A DNA stretch of 34,355 nt from Paraburkholderia caffeinitolerans. Lineage in GTDB: Bacteria; Pseudomonadota; Gammaproteobacteria; Burkholderiales; Burkholderiaceae. Shown here piece by piece: positions 1-7,011 of the stretch. Each line of letters begins with the position of its first letter. Position 1 is the stretch's first letter. A model generated the notes under the pieces. It worked only from the letters and a program-made list of their open reading frames with translations. It was not told the DNA's origin and ran no database searches. Where the stretch lies: contig NZ_CADIKL010000059.1 of the NCBI RefSeq assembly GCF_902859945.1, forward strand, positions 1 to 34,355. Direction: 5' to 3'. A program made the translations under genes and the position numbers.

Positions 1-158
1 CCGCCGTGGGGAAACTGAACGCGGGTTAGTCAATATGACTCCCCGTGGGGCAGAGAGGCTGGCCTGCCGCGAAGGAATCAAACGCGGGCTAGCATGGCTG
101 CCAGAGCCGCATGGTGTGAACAGGGCCACACCCGGCGATTTCCGAGGCGGAGGCCAGC
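1..158 (+). other. Left flank of first IS110 element
   Basis: No protein gene is seen. This non-coding stretch precedes an IS110-family transposase. In this family the non-coding ends carry the structured bridge RNA (seekRNA) that selects target and donor, so a short structured RNA may lie here or in 1290-1544. A CGCGGGCTA word at 83-91 recurs at 1366-1374 beyond the transposase gene, and a related CGCGGGTTA sits at 20-28. The true element end was not determined and may lie outside the window. Confidence 0.4.
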
Positions 159-1289
159 ATGGAAAACGATAGCACAGTATACGTCGGACTGGATGTGCAT
201 AAGGAGTCGATCACGGTCGCCTACGCGATCGGAATGGGCGACGTCGAACTGTTAGGCAAGATCGGGACGACAAAGGCCGATATCGATCGCCTGTGCAGGC
301 GCCTGCAATCGAAGGCGCGGCATATCTGCATCGTCTACGAGGCGGGCCCGTGCGGCTACGGGCTTTACCGTCAGCTCCTGCAGAAGGGATTTGACTGCAT
401 GGTGTGCGCGCCCTCGCTGATTCCCAAAAAGCCCGGTGAGCGCGTCAAGACCGATCGGCGCGACGCCGTGAAGCTTGTGCGCTCACTTCGTGCCGGCGAT
501 CTGTCAGCCGTGTACGTGCCCACCGTGGACGATGAAGCATTCCGCGATCTGGCACGTGCGTGGGTCAGCGCCAAGGACGACCTGAAGCGTGCGCGCCAAC
601 GACTGAAGGCCTTTCTCCTTTCGCACGGTGTGGGCTACACGGGTCGCCCTGATTGGGGCCCCGCGCATCGACGCTGGATCAGCCAGTATTCATTCGCCAG
701 CGCATGGCAGCAACTGGCGTTCGAGGAGCTGCGGCGCACGATCGAGGACCGGCACGCGCAATGCGACCGGCTGGAGACCGCGCTGCGCGAGGCGGTCGTT
801 GACTGGCGTTTCTATCCGGCCGTGCTGGCGCTGCAGACGATGCGCGGCCTGCAGTTCACGACGGCCGTGGGCATGCTCGCCGAGCTGGGCGATCTCTCAC
901 GCTTCGTGCATCCACGCCAGCTGATGGCCTGGCTGGGGGTGACGCCCTCCGAACACTCGTCGGGCGAGAAGCGCCGGCTGGGCAGCATCACCAAGAACGG
1001 CAACAGCTATGCGCGAAAGCTGCTCGTCGAAGCGGCCTGGAGCTACCAGCACCCGGCCCGCGTGAGCCGCGAGATCCAGTGCCGACACGAGGGCATCCCC
1101 AAGCCCATTGTCGATCGAGCCTGGGACGCGCAGGTGCGCCTGTGCGGGCGCTACCGGAGGCTTGTCGCACGCGGCAAGGAGAAGAACATTGCCGTGGTCG
1201 CGATCGCCCGCGAACTGGCGGGGTTCATCTGGGACATCAGCCAGCTCGCGATGTCGCTGGCCATGCCACGCGAGGTGCCGACAGCATGA
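159..1289 (+). CDS. IS110-family transposase (DEDD type)
   Basis: This 376-aa recombinase moves its own element through an RuvC-like nuclease guided by a bridge RNA. The N-terminal DEDD domain shows D12 (GLDVHK), E61 (YEAG) and the D99/D102 pair (KTDRRD). The C-terminal Transposase_20 domain (about residues 230-320) shows LGVTPSEHSSG followed by ITKNGNSYARKLLVEAAW, which holds the family's catalytic serine region. Length and motif order match complete family members. ATG 159 follows a GGCGGAGG ribosome-binding site at 145-152. There are no internal stops, so the protein is probably functional. A second, unrelated IS110 gene follows 255 bp downstream on the same strand. Family assignment is secure; the subgroup (IS110 or IS1111) is not resolved. 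Confidence 0.93.
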   Translation: MENDSTVYVGLDVHKESITVAYAIGMGDVELLGKIGTTKADIDRLCRRLQSKARHICIVYEAGPCGYGLYRQLLQKGFDCMVCAPSLIPKKPGERVKTDRRDAVKLVRSLRAGDLSAVYVPTVDDEAFRDLARAWVSAKDDLKRARQRLKAFLLSHGVGYTGRPDWGPAHRRWISQYSFASAWQQLAFEELRRTIEDRHAQCDRLETALREAVVDWRFYPAVLALQTMRGLQFTTAVGMLAELGDLSRFVHPRQLMAWLGVTPSEHSSGEKRRLGSITKNGNSYARKLLVEAAWSYQHPARVSREIQCRHEGIPKPIVDRAWDAQVRLCGRYRRLVARGKEKNIAVVAIARELAGFIWDISQLAMSLAMPREVPTA

Positions 1290-1544
1290 CACGCACGTGA
1301 GCAATCCCCACAACGACTGGAGGACGAGCTTCCTGAAGGCGGCGTAGCCCGGCACACGAGCAATCCGCGGGCTATGCTAGGCAACGGATCTCATCCGACT
1401 TGCGCGGTTAGATAGCGGCAGGCTCATTGGACGGACCACTGTAATGCGGTACCCAACCCGCGGATATCAGATCCTATGAAGCGAGTCCCTCGCCAAGCTG
1501 ACGCCTAAAATCGGCATGCTGAGGTTTGCTCACAGGAGAACATC
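1290..1544 (+). other. Non-coding DNA between two IS110 genes
   Basis: No gene is visible. The stretch must contain the right end of the first IS110 element and the left end of the second, or a junction where one inserted next to the other. It includes the CGCGGGCTA repeat at 1366-1374, which matches 83-91. It is a candidate location for a bridge RNA of either element. The second gene's ribosome-binding site AGGAG is at 1534-1538. Confidence 0.4.
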
Positions 1545-2699
1545 ATGCTCACCGATCAGGCATACACGGGTAGTGGTGACGGACTGGTGCTGGCCGTGTC
1601 GCTGGAACTGGCGGCGGCCAAATGGAAAGTCGCGTTTCACGACGGCCGGCGCGAGAAGCCGGCCGTCCACACCGTTGCACAGCCGCAGGCTGCGGCACGC
1701 CTGCAAGCGGTGCTGGACCTGATCGAGATCCACAAGGAAAGGTGGTCATTGCCGACCGATGTACGGATTGCCGTGAGCTATGAGGCCGGGCAGGACGCGT
1801 TCTGGATCTGGCGCGCGTTACGGGCCCGACACATCGACTGCTACGTTATCGATCCGGCCAGCATTCCGGTTGAACGCCACCAGCGGCGCGCCAAGACCGA
1901 TCGGCTCGATGTCATCAAGCTCGTCATCAACCTGCGCGCGTGGCTGCGCGGCGAGCGCGATCGCATGCATGTGATTCGCGTACCGTTACCGGAGGATGAG
2001 GCATCGCGCCACTTGATGCGAGAGCGCGGTCAACTACAGAAGGAAATCCTGCAGCACCAAGATCGCATGCGCAAGCTGCTGGCTACACTCGGCTGCTGGG
2101 ATGCGGTCGATCAACGGGCGTTCGCAGACCGGCTCGAGCGCGACGAAGTGCGCTGCCACGACGGTGCACGATTACCGCGCGAGCTGTATGAGCGGTTACG
2201 GCGTGAGTGTGATCGGCTGGCCCTCGTCGAACAGCAACTTGCGGTGCTGGAGGCGACGCGAAAGACAAACGTACCAGCAGCTGCGCGCCAGCGTTGCGAT
2301 GCGCTGGCGCGCCTGAAGGGTATCGGCGAAGTGGGCGCCTCGCGCCTTGCGCTCGAGCTCTTCTGGCGGGATTTCAACAATCGCCGCGAAGTCGGCTCGT
2401 GTGTCGGACTGGTGCCCCAGCCCTATGACAGCGGCGAAAGCCAGGTCGATCAAGGGATCAGCAAACAGGCAAACCGGCGGGTACGCGCGCTGCTGATCGA
2501 GATTGCATGGACCTGGCTGCGCTACCAGCCGGATAGTGCATTAACAAAATGGTTTGACCAACGCACACAGGGCACAGGGCCGAACCGACGAGCGCGACGC
2601 ATCGCCATCGTCGCGGTAGCGAGACGTCTTGCAATTGCACTGTGGCGCTATCTGAAAGACGGAGTCATTCCTGAAGGTGCGGACCTTAAGGTAGCTTAG
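1545..2699 (+). CDS. IS110-family transposase, second and divergent type
   Basis: This 384-aa transposase is clearly different in sequence from the one at 159-1289. The DEDD-type N-terminal domain shows E80 (SYEAG) and D119/D122 (KTDRLD). The first acidic position is E21 in LAVSLELAAAKW, where most IS110 proteins have Asp. From memory, a subgroup of IS110 proteins carries GLELS at this place, so the change need not be inactivating. The C-terminal Transposase_20 domain (about 265-345) includes LKGIGEVGASRLALEL, then VGLVPQPYDSGES and ISKQANRRVRALLIEIAW. ATG 1545 is preceded by AGGAG at 1534-1538. The frame is intact and of family length. Confidence 0.92.
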   Translation: MLTDQAYTGSGDGLVLAVSLELAAAKWKVAFHDGRREKPAVHTVAQPQAAARLQAVLDLIEIHKERWSLPTDVRIAVSYEAGQDAFWIWRALRARHIDCYVIDPASIPVERHQRRAKTDRLDVIKLVINLRAWLRGERDRMHVIRVPLPEDEASRHLMRERGQLQKEILQHQDRMRKLLATLGCWDAVDQRAFADRLERDEVRCHDGARLPRELYERLRRECDRLALVEQQLAVLEATRKTNVPAAARQRCDALARLKGIGEVGASRLALELFWRDFNNRREVGSCVGLVPQPYDSGESQVDQGISKQANRRVRALLIEIAWTWLRYQPDSALTKWFDQRTQGTGPNRRARRIAIVAVARRLAIALWRYLKDGVIPEGADLKVA

Positions 2700-2914
2700 A
2701 CATCCTAATGTTTACCTGAAAGGATGTTGAATTTTGGCTTGGCACTTTAACTGAGGCTGCACAGGAGACGTGGTATGAAGATACCGGCGAAAGCGATCTT
2801 GACAAAATCTCGCTCATAGAAGTGTGATCCACCGTCGACATTACTGCCACGCCGCCCTCAGGAAATTCATGTGCTTATGCAGCAATCAAAAAAAAGAACC
2901 AACCTCGTTATTGA
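2700..2914 (+). other. Right flank of second IS110, AT-richer
   Basis: No gene is seen. The stretch is AT-richer than the rest of the window and separates the IS110 gene from a truncated IS6 transposase. It probably contains the right end of the IS110 element and the breakpoint at which the 5' half of the IS6 gene was lost. Confidence 0.35.
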
Positions 2915-3346
2915 CACGGAAAGTCATATCAGTATTTGTACCGCGCCGTCGACAAGGAGGGCAACACGGTCGATTTCCTGCTGCGCGCCCATCGTGACAA
3001 GGCAGCAGCCCGGCGCTACTTCGGAAAGTCAATCGACCGAAACGGCGAGCCCGAGACGGTGACAATCGATAGAAGCTGCGCGAACCGGGCCGCGCTGGAT
3101 GCCCTCAACGCGGAGCGAGAAACACCGATCAAGATTCGCCAGAACAAATATTTGAACAACGTTGTCGAGCAAGATCATCGGGCGATCAAGCGACGCACAC
3201 GTCCCATGCTCGGCTTCAAGAATTTTCGTTGTGCCCGCATCCTGTTGAGCGGCATCGAACTTATGCACATGATCGCCAAGGGTAAAATGGAAGACCGTGG
3301 CATCGCATACGCTCACGCAGAGCAGTTTTACTCACTGGCAGCATAA
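2915..3346 (+). pseudogene. IS6-family transposase, 3' half only
   Basis: About 143 codons encode the C-terminal half of an IS6 (IS26/IS240-like) DDE transposase. The reading frame opens after a stop at 2912-2914 with HGKSYQYLYRAVDKEGNTVDF, which aligns to the middle of the family's catalytic domain. The second Asp (VTIDRS) and the final Glu (NVVEQDHRAIKRR) of the DDE triad are present. The N-terminal helix-turn-helix and the first catalytic Asp are missing, so the protein cannot be active. There is no credible start; the TTG at 2936 lacks a ribosome-binding site. The gene ends naturally with a terminal LSGIELMHMIAKGKM block. The second IS110 insertion next door may have caused the loss of the 5' half. 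Confidence 0.85.
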
Positions 3347-3915
3347 GCAATCCTACTTATACTGCCGTTTTTTCGCCATCTTTTCCTTACCGCGACAAAA
3401 CCAAGCGTGATTGCTATGTTTCATGATGGAGCTCATTGGGATATTCGGCCAGTAGTCGGATAGGCCGTGAGCTGGGAAACGTACGGACGAGTTCAGCGGA
3501 TAGATCAATTGTGCCTCGACTCTCGTGTGAGGTCTATCTGATGCCGGACGTTTGCGGCCCACAGCGAACGATCAGGAATCCGACGTCGTAGATGATTAAC
3601 TTGTGACCGCGGCGTTTGAACGTCCTGGAGCGGCGATGTCGGGCATCACTCATCCCAACTGGAAGACGTGTCGACCGAGCGGGCGACTATGGGAAGTGGA
3701 CACCTCAGAGGCCCACGCGGGATCACGTAAGTCGAGCGATGTCGCGCACTGCTCGGACAATGGAACGCATCTCTTTGACCGACCACCGTTACCTGACACT
3801 TCGAACCGCCTCTAATCCCGAGAGGCGTGCGGAAGAAATGCTGGCGAAATGGTCGCTTCCGGACAGATCGACCGAGGAGGGATCGATAGAATGATGTGCA
3901 AAACAGGAGGCCATC
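3347..3915. other. Intergenic, no convincing gene
   Basis: Several short open frames occur on both strands, but none has a good ribosome-binding site, a recognisable domain or a sensible composition. The last bases (3905-3910, AGGAGG) are the ribosome-binding site of the next gene. It reads like eroded DNA beside the insertion sequences. Confidence 0.5.
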
Positions 3916-4110
3916 ATGTGCATCCCACTCTCTTCTGAGGCCACTATCGCCCTCAAGTCATTCGATCGGGTTCCGGATTCCGAGGCAGGATTGCCGCGGG
4001 CTGTCGTCGAGGAACTACTGCGCGTCGGGTTTGCTTACGAGTCGCACAGTGGTGGTGTTGTCAACATGACGGCTGCGGGCAGACTGTGGCTGAGCCAGTG
4101 TGCCGGGTAG
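3916..4110 (+). CDS. Small hypothetical protein, winged-helix-like
   Basis: A 64-aa protein beginning MCIPLSSEATIALKSF. The central LPRAVVEELLRVGFAYE followed by VVNMTAAGRLWLS resembles the last helix and wing of a winged helix-turn-helix domain (a helix, a Gly-containing turn, then TxxGRxxL). That is an impression of fold, not an identified family. A perfect AGGAGG (3905-3910) lies 5 bp before ATG 3916, which is the best reason to call it real. It stands alone, with no same-strand neighbour close enough to form an operon. DNA binding or a protein-interaction role is possible but unproven. Confidence 0.6.
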   Translation: MCIPLSSEATIALKSFDRVPDSEAGLPRAVVEELLRVGFAYESHSGGVVNMTAAGRLWLSQCAG

Positions 4111-4297
4111 TCGACCCTGCTTGAGATCGGTCCTGTCTGACCTTCGAACGTGAAGTCCGCTTTGCGACAATTGTCACGCCGTACCGGGAGCATCGATGAA
4201 TCATGCCTGACTGAAGCGCGTGCTGGTTGACGCGAGCGGCGAAGCGGTTTGCGCGCTGGTCAATGAGCTGCTCGAGACGGCGAACCTTGACGGTGAC

Positions 4298-4561
4298 TCA
4301 GATCACGTGGCGCGACCGGGAATCACGTGGACCGAGCATCCCGTCAATCGCAGACTGGCCAGCGATCTCAGCCATGAGATAGGCCCACCCGCGCGAGAAC
4401 GGCCCATTGCGCACCGGTACGCGCGCACCGGTCGGGGAAAGCTGTTTTGGCGATACTGCGCACTCGACGCGAAACGACGCGTCGAACATGTCCGCCGACG
4501 TGGGGACGAGGTCGACATGGATTTCGCAACCGCAACCGCGGTAGCGAATCGTCCGTTGCAT
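4298..4561 (-). CDS. Conserved hypothetical protein, last gene of a three-gene set
   Basis: An 87-aa protein beginning MQRTIRYRGCGCEIHVDL, with a central MFDASFRVE and a GPFSRGWAYLMAEIAGQSAID block. It resembles small Burkholderia proteins of unknown function that share the YRG-IHV-L, DMFD-FR and GPF-R-WAY pattern (recalled, not searched). I chose ATG 4561 because GGAGG (4567-4571) is correctly spaced 5 bp before it; a GTG two codons upstream overlaps that site. The gene starts 27 bp after the end of the preceding minus-strand gene, so the two are very likely co-transcribed. No signal peptide or membrane segment is visible. Confidence 0.7.
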   Translation of the reverse strand: MQRTIRYRGCGCEIHVDLVPTSADMFDASFRVECAVSPKQLSPTGARVPVRNGPFSRGWAYLMAEIAGQSAIDGMLGPRDSRSRHVI

Positions 4562-4588
4562 AGTCACCTCCGGATAGTACGATTGGGT

Positions 4589-4855
4589 TTAGCCGGGTAA
4601 ATAGCGCTCGCAAGACCGGAGTAACCCTTCAGCATGCTTGCGACCTCGATCGATTGCTTCCCTTCGGTCCGGGTATCCCTCCTTTTCAATCGAGCGGAAA
4701 TGATGCGCGCCTGAAAATGTTCGCTTGCCACCACCCGGGACAATTTCACCCCTGAATCCGAACATCTCGGAGTCGCCTGGAGGACGTCCGAAGCCACGAT
4801 TGATGACGAATACGTCGACGTAGACGTCGAATAGACCGATCGAGAAATAGGCCAT
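4589..4855 (-). CDS. Conserved hypothetical protein, middle gene of set
   Basis: An 88-aa protein starting MAYFSIGLFDVYVDVFVINRG, with a central FGFRGEIVPGGGKRTFSG and a charged helical tail. I do not recognise a named family. The regular beta-then-helix pattern and the absence of repeats or low complexity argue for a real folded protein. A GGAG core precedes ATG 4855. It lies between two other minus-strand small genes (71 bp after the previous one ends, 27 bp before the next one starts), so it is probably part of a small operon. Confidence 0.6.
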   Translation of the reverse strand: MAYFSIGLFDVYVDVFVINRGFGRPPGDSEMFGFRGEIVPGGGKRTFSGAHHFRSIEKEGYPDRREAIDRGRKHAEGLLRSCERYLPG

Positions 4856-4926
4856 GACCGACTCCGTTCAGTATACGACCTCGCCCCGGCGGCCCTGAGC
4901 GACTCAGCCGGCTGCGGACGCGGTCG

Positions 4927-5259
4927 TCAGGTTGATTCCGTGGTGCCGGGTGCTCCGGCGGTAGAGCGCAGAGCCGTGTTCGCCGCGACCAGCAGCCCCG
5001 TATCGTGTGCATGTAAAACCATGTCGACTGCGTTGAAAGCATGCAACAGGTCCTTCTGACCGGACTTCGTCGTCCTGCCGGCCTCCGAGAGGGTTTTGGC
5101 CTCTTTTCGGAGCCGTCTGACGAGCTTGGTTGCACAGCGGCTATCGAGGGCCCCTTCGTGGACGAATCCGCAGATCTGTATTGTCAGTGCCACCAGTGTC
5201 GCTTCGGCTGTGTTGTTGTTCGCGTGATGGACGTTGTCCCTGTGATGTTGCCTGGCCAT
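4927..5259 (-). CDS. Hypothetical protein, first gene of minus-strand set
   Basis: A 110-aa protein starting MARQHHRDNVHH, followed by a helical region (TAEATLVALTIQICGFVHEG, KLVRRLRKEAKTL) and a C-terminal VDMVLHAHDTGLLVAANTALR. It appears wholly alpha-helical and cytosolic. I chose ATG 5259 because a GGGGG tract lies 5 bp upstream; ATG 5271 is an in-frame alternative, and the frame stays open to 5430, where composition no longer looks protein-like. A GTACG/CGTAC-type palindrome with a -10 box at 5576-5617 points toward this gene across a leader of about 310 nt. Function is unknown. Confidence 0.6.
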   Translation of the reverse strand: MARQHHRDNVHHANNNTAEATLVALTIQICGFVHEGALDSRCATKLVRRLRKEAKTLSEAGRTTKSGQKDLLHAFNAVDMVLHAHDTGLLVAANTALRSTAGAPGTTEST

Positions 5260-5491
5260 AAAAACCCCCATGTGAGATCTGCTGTCGTTTGGGACAGGCG
5301 TAAACCGGTCGCGCAATGTTGGTGAAAAATCTCGTCCGGCTATCCTGGCCGGTTGCCATGTCAGTCTGGCGAATACTTGAACTTGGGGGATTGCCTTCCT
5401 GGACTCACTGGTCGTATCCGGCAGTCGCATCTCCTCATCGACGATCTGAACATTGCTGAAGGGACCGGCAACCAGATTCGGGTGAAAGCCG

Positions 5492-5518
5492 GAGGCTCAA
5501 AGCCCGTCGGGCAGCCTC
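5492..5518 (-). other. Nested stem-loop in the leader of the minus-strand operon
   Basis: The arms GAGGCT (5492-5497) and AGCCTC (5513-5518) enclose a second hairpin, GCCCG-T-CGGGC (5502-5512). If the promoter at 5576-5617 is used, this structure lies about 50-80 nt into a long 5' leader. It could be an RNA regulatory element or an early terminator; no T-run follows it on the minus strand. Confidence 0.4.
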
Positions 5519-5575
5519 GGTGAGGGTTAATTTCTGAAGTGCGCTCCGACCGGAATGGACCGGTCCGACAGGGTT

Positions 5576-5617
5576 AGAATAAGGTGGATCTGCGCGGCAG
5601 TCGGTACGGCATCGGAC
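5576..5617 (-). promoter_or_regulatory. Palindromic activator site and -10 box (site 1)
   Basis: Reading the minus strand, GTCCGATGCCGTAC (5617-5604) is followed after exactly 22 bp by TATTCT (5581-5576). Nine of ten half-site bases match GTACG-N4-CGTAC. The predicted start of transcription is near 5569, leading to the operon at 5259. The site is also about 200 bp upstream of the crp gene on the other strand. Confidence 0.6.
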
Positions 5618-5670
5618 GGTGCAGTTATCTTGTTGCGCCGCCGCCGCGCGTCAGCCATGGATGCGCCCCC

Positions 5671-5676
5671 TATAAT
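5671..5676 (+). promoter_or_regulatory. Possible -10 box of the crp/fnr gene
   Basis: A perfect TATAAT lies about 140 bp upstream of the Crp/Fnr start in otherwise GC-rich DNA. No good -35 box is seen 17 bp upstream. If this -10 is used, the palindrome at 5604-5617 would be centred near -72.5, close to the class I positions used by FNR-type regulators, which would make autoregulation possible. Confidence 0.35.
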
Positions 5677-5816
5677 TTGAGATCCAGCTGGGCGGGGCGT
5701 GCGCATCAAGGCGGCACGCCGACGGGCGGCTTGGCAGTTTTTTCCGAAACCTGGAGCGATCACGCGATACGGCCTTCGGGGTCGCGGGTTCCGCTACGGA
5801 TACCCTGGAGCAGGAC

Positions 5817-6536
5817 ATGACGGACGAACAGCGGTTGAGCGGGAATCACTTGCTCTCGGTCCTGCCTGCGGTCGAGTGGGAACGCCTCTCGCCGCATCTG
5901 GTGCAGGTGGACATGCCGCTGGGGCAGGTTGTCTACGAATCGGGTGACCGCCTCGCCCACGTCTATTTCCCGACGACATCGATCGTCTCCCTGCTTTACG
6001 TGATGGAAGATGGCGCATCGGGGGAAATTGCCATTGTGGGCAACGAAGGGATTGTCGGCGTCGCCATTTTCATGGGCGGCGAAACGACGCCAAGCCGCGC
6101 GGTCGTCCAGAGCGCGGGCAAGGCGTACCGTCTCGACACCCGCCTGCTCAAGGAGGAGTTTTGTCGTGGTGGTCCGATGCAGCGGCTGCTCCTGCGATAT
6201 ACCCAGGCGCTTATCACGCAAATGGCACAGACCGCCGTGTGCAACCGTCATCATTCGATCGATCAACAGTTGTGCCGCTGGCTGCTGCTGAGCCTCGACC
6301 GTCTTCCGTCCAACGAACTGAAAATGACCCAGGAGCTGATCGCCAACATGCTGGGCGTACGCAGACCGGGTGTCACCGAAGCGGCGATGAAGCTGCAGGA
6401 AGCCGGGTTGATCCGCTATAGCTACGGCCACATCGAGGTACTGGATCGGTCCGGGCTCGAGAAGCGCGTCTGCGAGTGTTACAGCGTGGTGAAGCGTGAA
6501 TTCGACCGCTTGCTGCCTGATCTGAAGGCGCTGTGA
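5817..6536 (+). CDS. Crp/Fnr-family transcriptional regulator
   Basis: A 239-aa regulator with an N-terminal cyclic-nucleotide-type beta-barrel (about 20-110), a long dimerisation helix (about 112-145) and a C-terminal winged helix. The HTH is at about 169-195, with MTQELIANMLGVRRPGVTEAAMKLQ as the helix-turn-helix and R182-R183-P-G-V-T-E as the recognition segment. It lacks the N-terminal four-Cys cluster of true FNR, so it is not an FNR-type Fe-S oxygen sensor; the ligand is unknown. ATG 5817 follows GGAG at 5807-5810. Its 3' end is duplicated at 9393-9499, and a deleted copy lies at 11655-12000 on the other strand. I infer that it binds the GTACG-N4-CGTAC sites found throughout this window, because FNR relatives use N4-spaced palindromes centred at -41.5. 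This is not shown by the sequence alone. Confidence 0.92.
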   Translation: MTDEQRLSGNHLLSVLPAVEWERLSPHLVQVDMPLGQVVYESGDRLAHVYFPTTSIVSLLYVMEDGASGEIAIVGNEGIVGVAIFMGGETTPSRAVVQSAGKAYRLDTRLLKEEFCRGGPMQRLLLRYTQALITQMAQTAVCNRHHSIDQQLCRWLLLSLDRLPSNELKMTQELIANMLGVRRPGVTEAAMKLQEAGLIRYSYGHIEVLDRSGLEKRVCECYSVVKREFDRLLPDLKAL

Positions 6537-6555
6537 TGGGCGAGGAGCGCGGCTC

Positions 6556-6654
6556 GACTGCTGCCAGTAGCAGAGCGCCAGCATTGCCTCTCGACAGCGG
6601 CCAGACGATCAGTTCGAGGTGAACCAGATTGCGCTCGAATTGCTGATACAGCAT
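6556..6654 (-). pseudogene. Truncated, frameshifted member of the ~80-aa HLELI family
   Basis: The minus strand begins MLYQQFERNLVHLELIVWPLSRGN, matching the start of the intact protein at 30442 (MLHHQFEKELAHLELIVPLL). After about 25 codons the frame slips: the conserved ALCYW-type segment continues in another frame and then the similarity stops against the 3' end of crp. The gene is therefore a remnant. It still has the family's upstream palindrome (6715-6728) at the usual distance, so the promoter may outlive the gene. Function is unknown. Confidence 0.65.
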
Positions 6655-6686
6655 TGCTGTGTTCCGGAGGCGGGTCTACGCCTCGA

Positions 6687-6728
6687 CAGCTAGCCTGTAG
6701 ATGGTGCATCGTCTGCACGGTAGCGTAC
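6687..6728 (-). promoter_or_regulatory. Palindromic activator site and -10-like box (site 2)
   Basis: On the minus strand GTACGCTACCGTGC (6728-6715) is followed after 22 bp by TAGCTG (6692-6687). It lies about 60 bp upstream of the truncated HLELI gene. On the plus strand the same palindrome is followed by CATTGT after 23 bp, so it might also once have served the desaturase. Confidence 0.6.
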
Positions 6729-7011
6729 CGATAGCGCCGTCAGGTACCCCCCATTGTAAAGAGGCGCGCTCGAGCACTTCGTGGCGCACCGACGGAGCGT
6801 CACCCGCGAATCCCGTAGCCGGAACTTCAGTACGACGGCGCTCGAGTGCACGCCGGGTTGTCTCGCGTCCTTTGTGGCAGGGCAAGCGAGTGGGTGGGGA
6901 TTGCACCGCGCGGCTGAGGATTCGGGCCGTGCCATGAAAGCGCGAATCCTCCAGCTGTCGTGCCACAGAATCGAGCCAGACGGCTCCCGCGCAGGGCGGA
7001 AGGAAGCTCAT

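Noticed and set aside
3353..3894. Short ORFs on both strands after the IS6 remnant
   Set aside because: No ribosome-binding site, no domain and poor composition.
4220..4600. A 126-codon plus-strand ORF
   Set aside because: It is antisense to the better-supported gene 4561-4298, which has a clean GGAGG and a recognisable sequence pattern.
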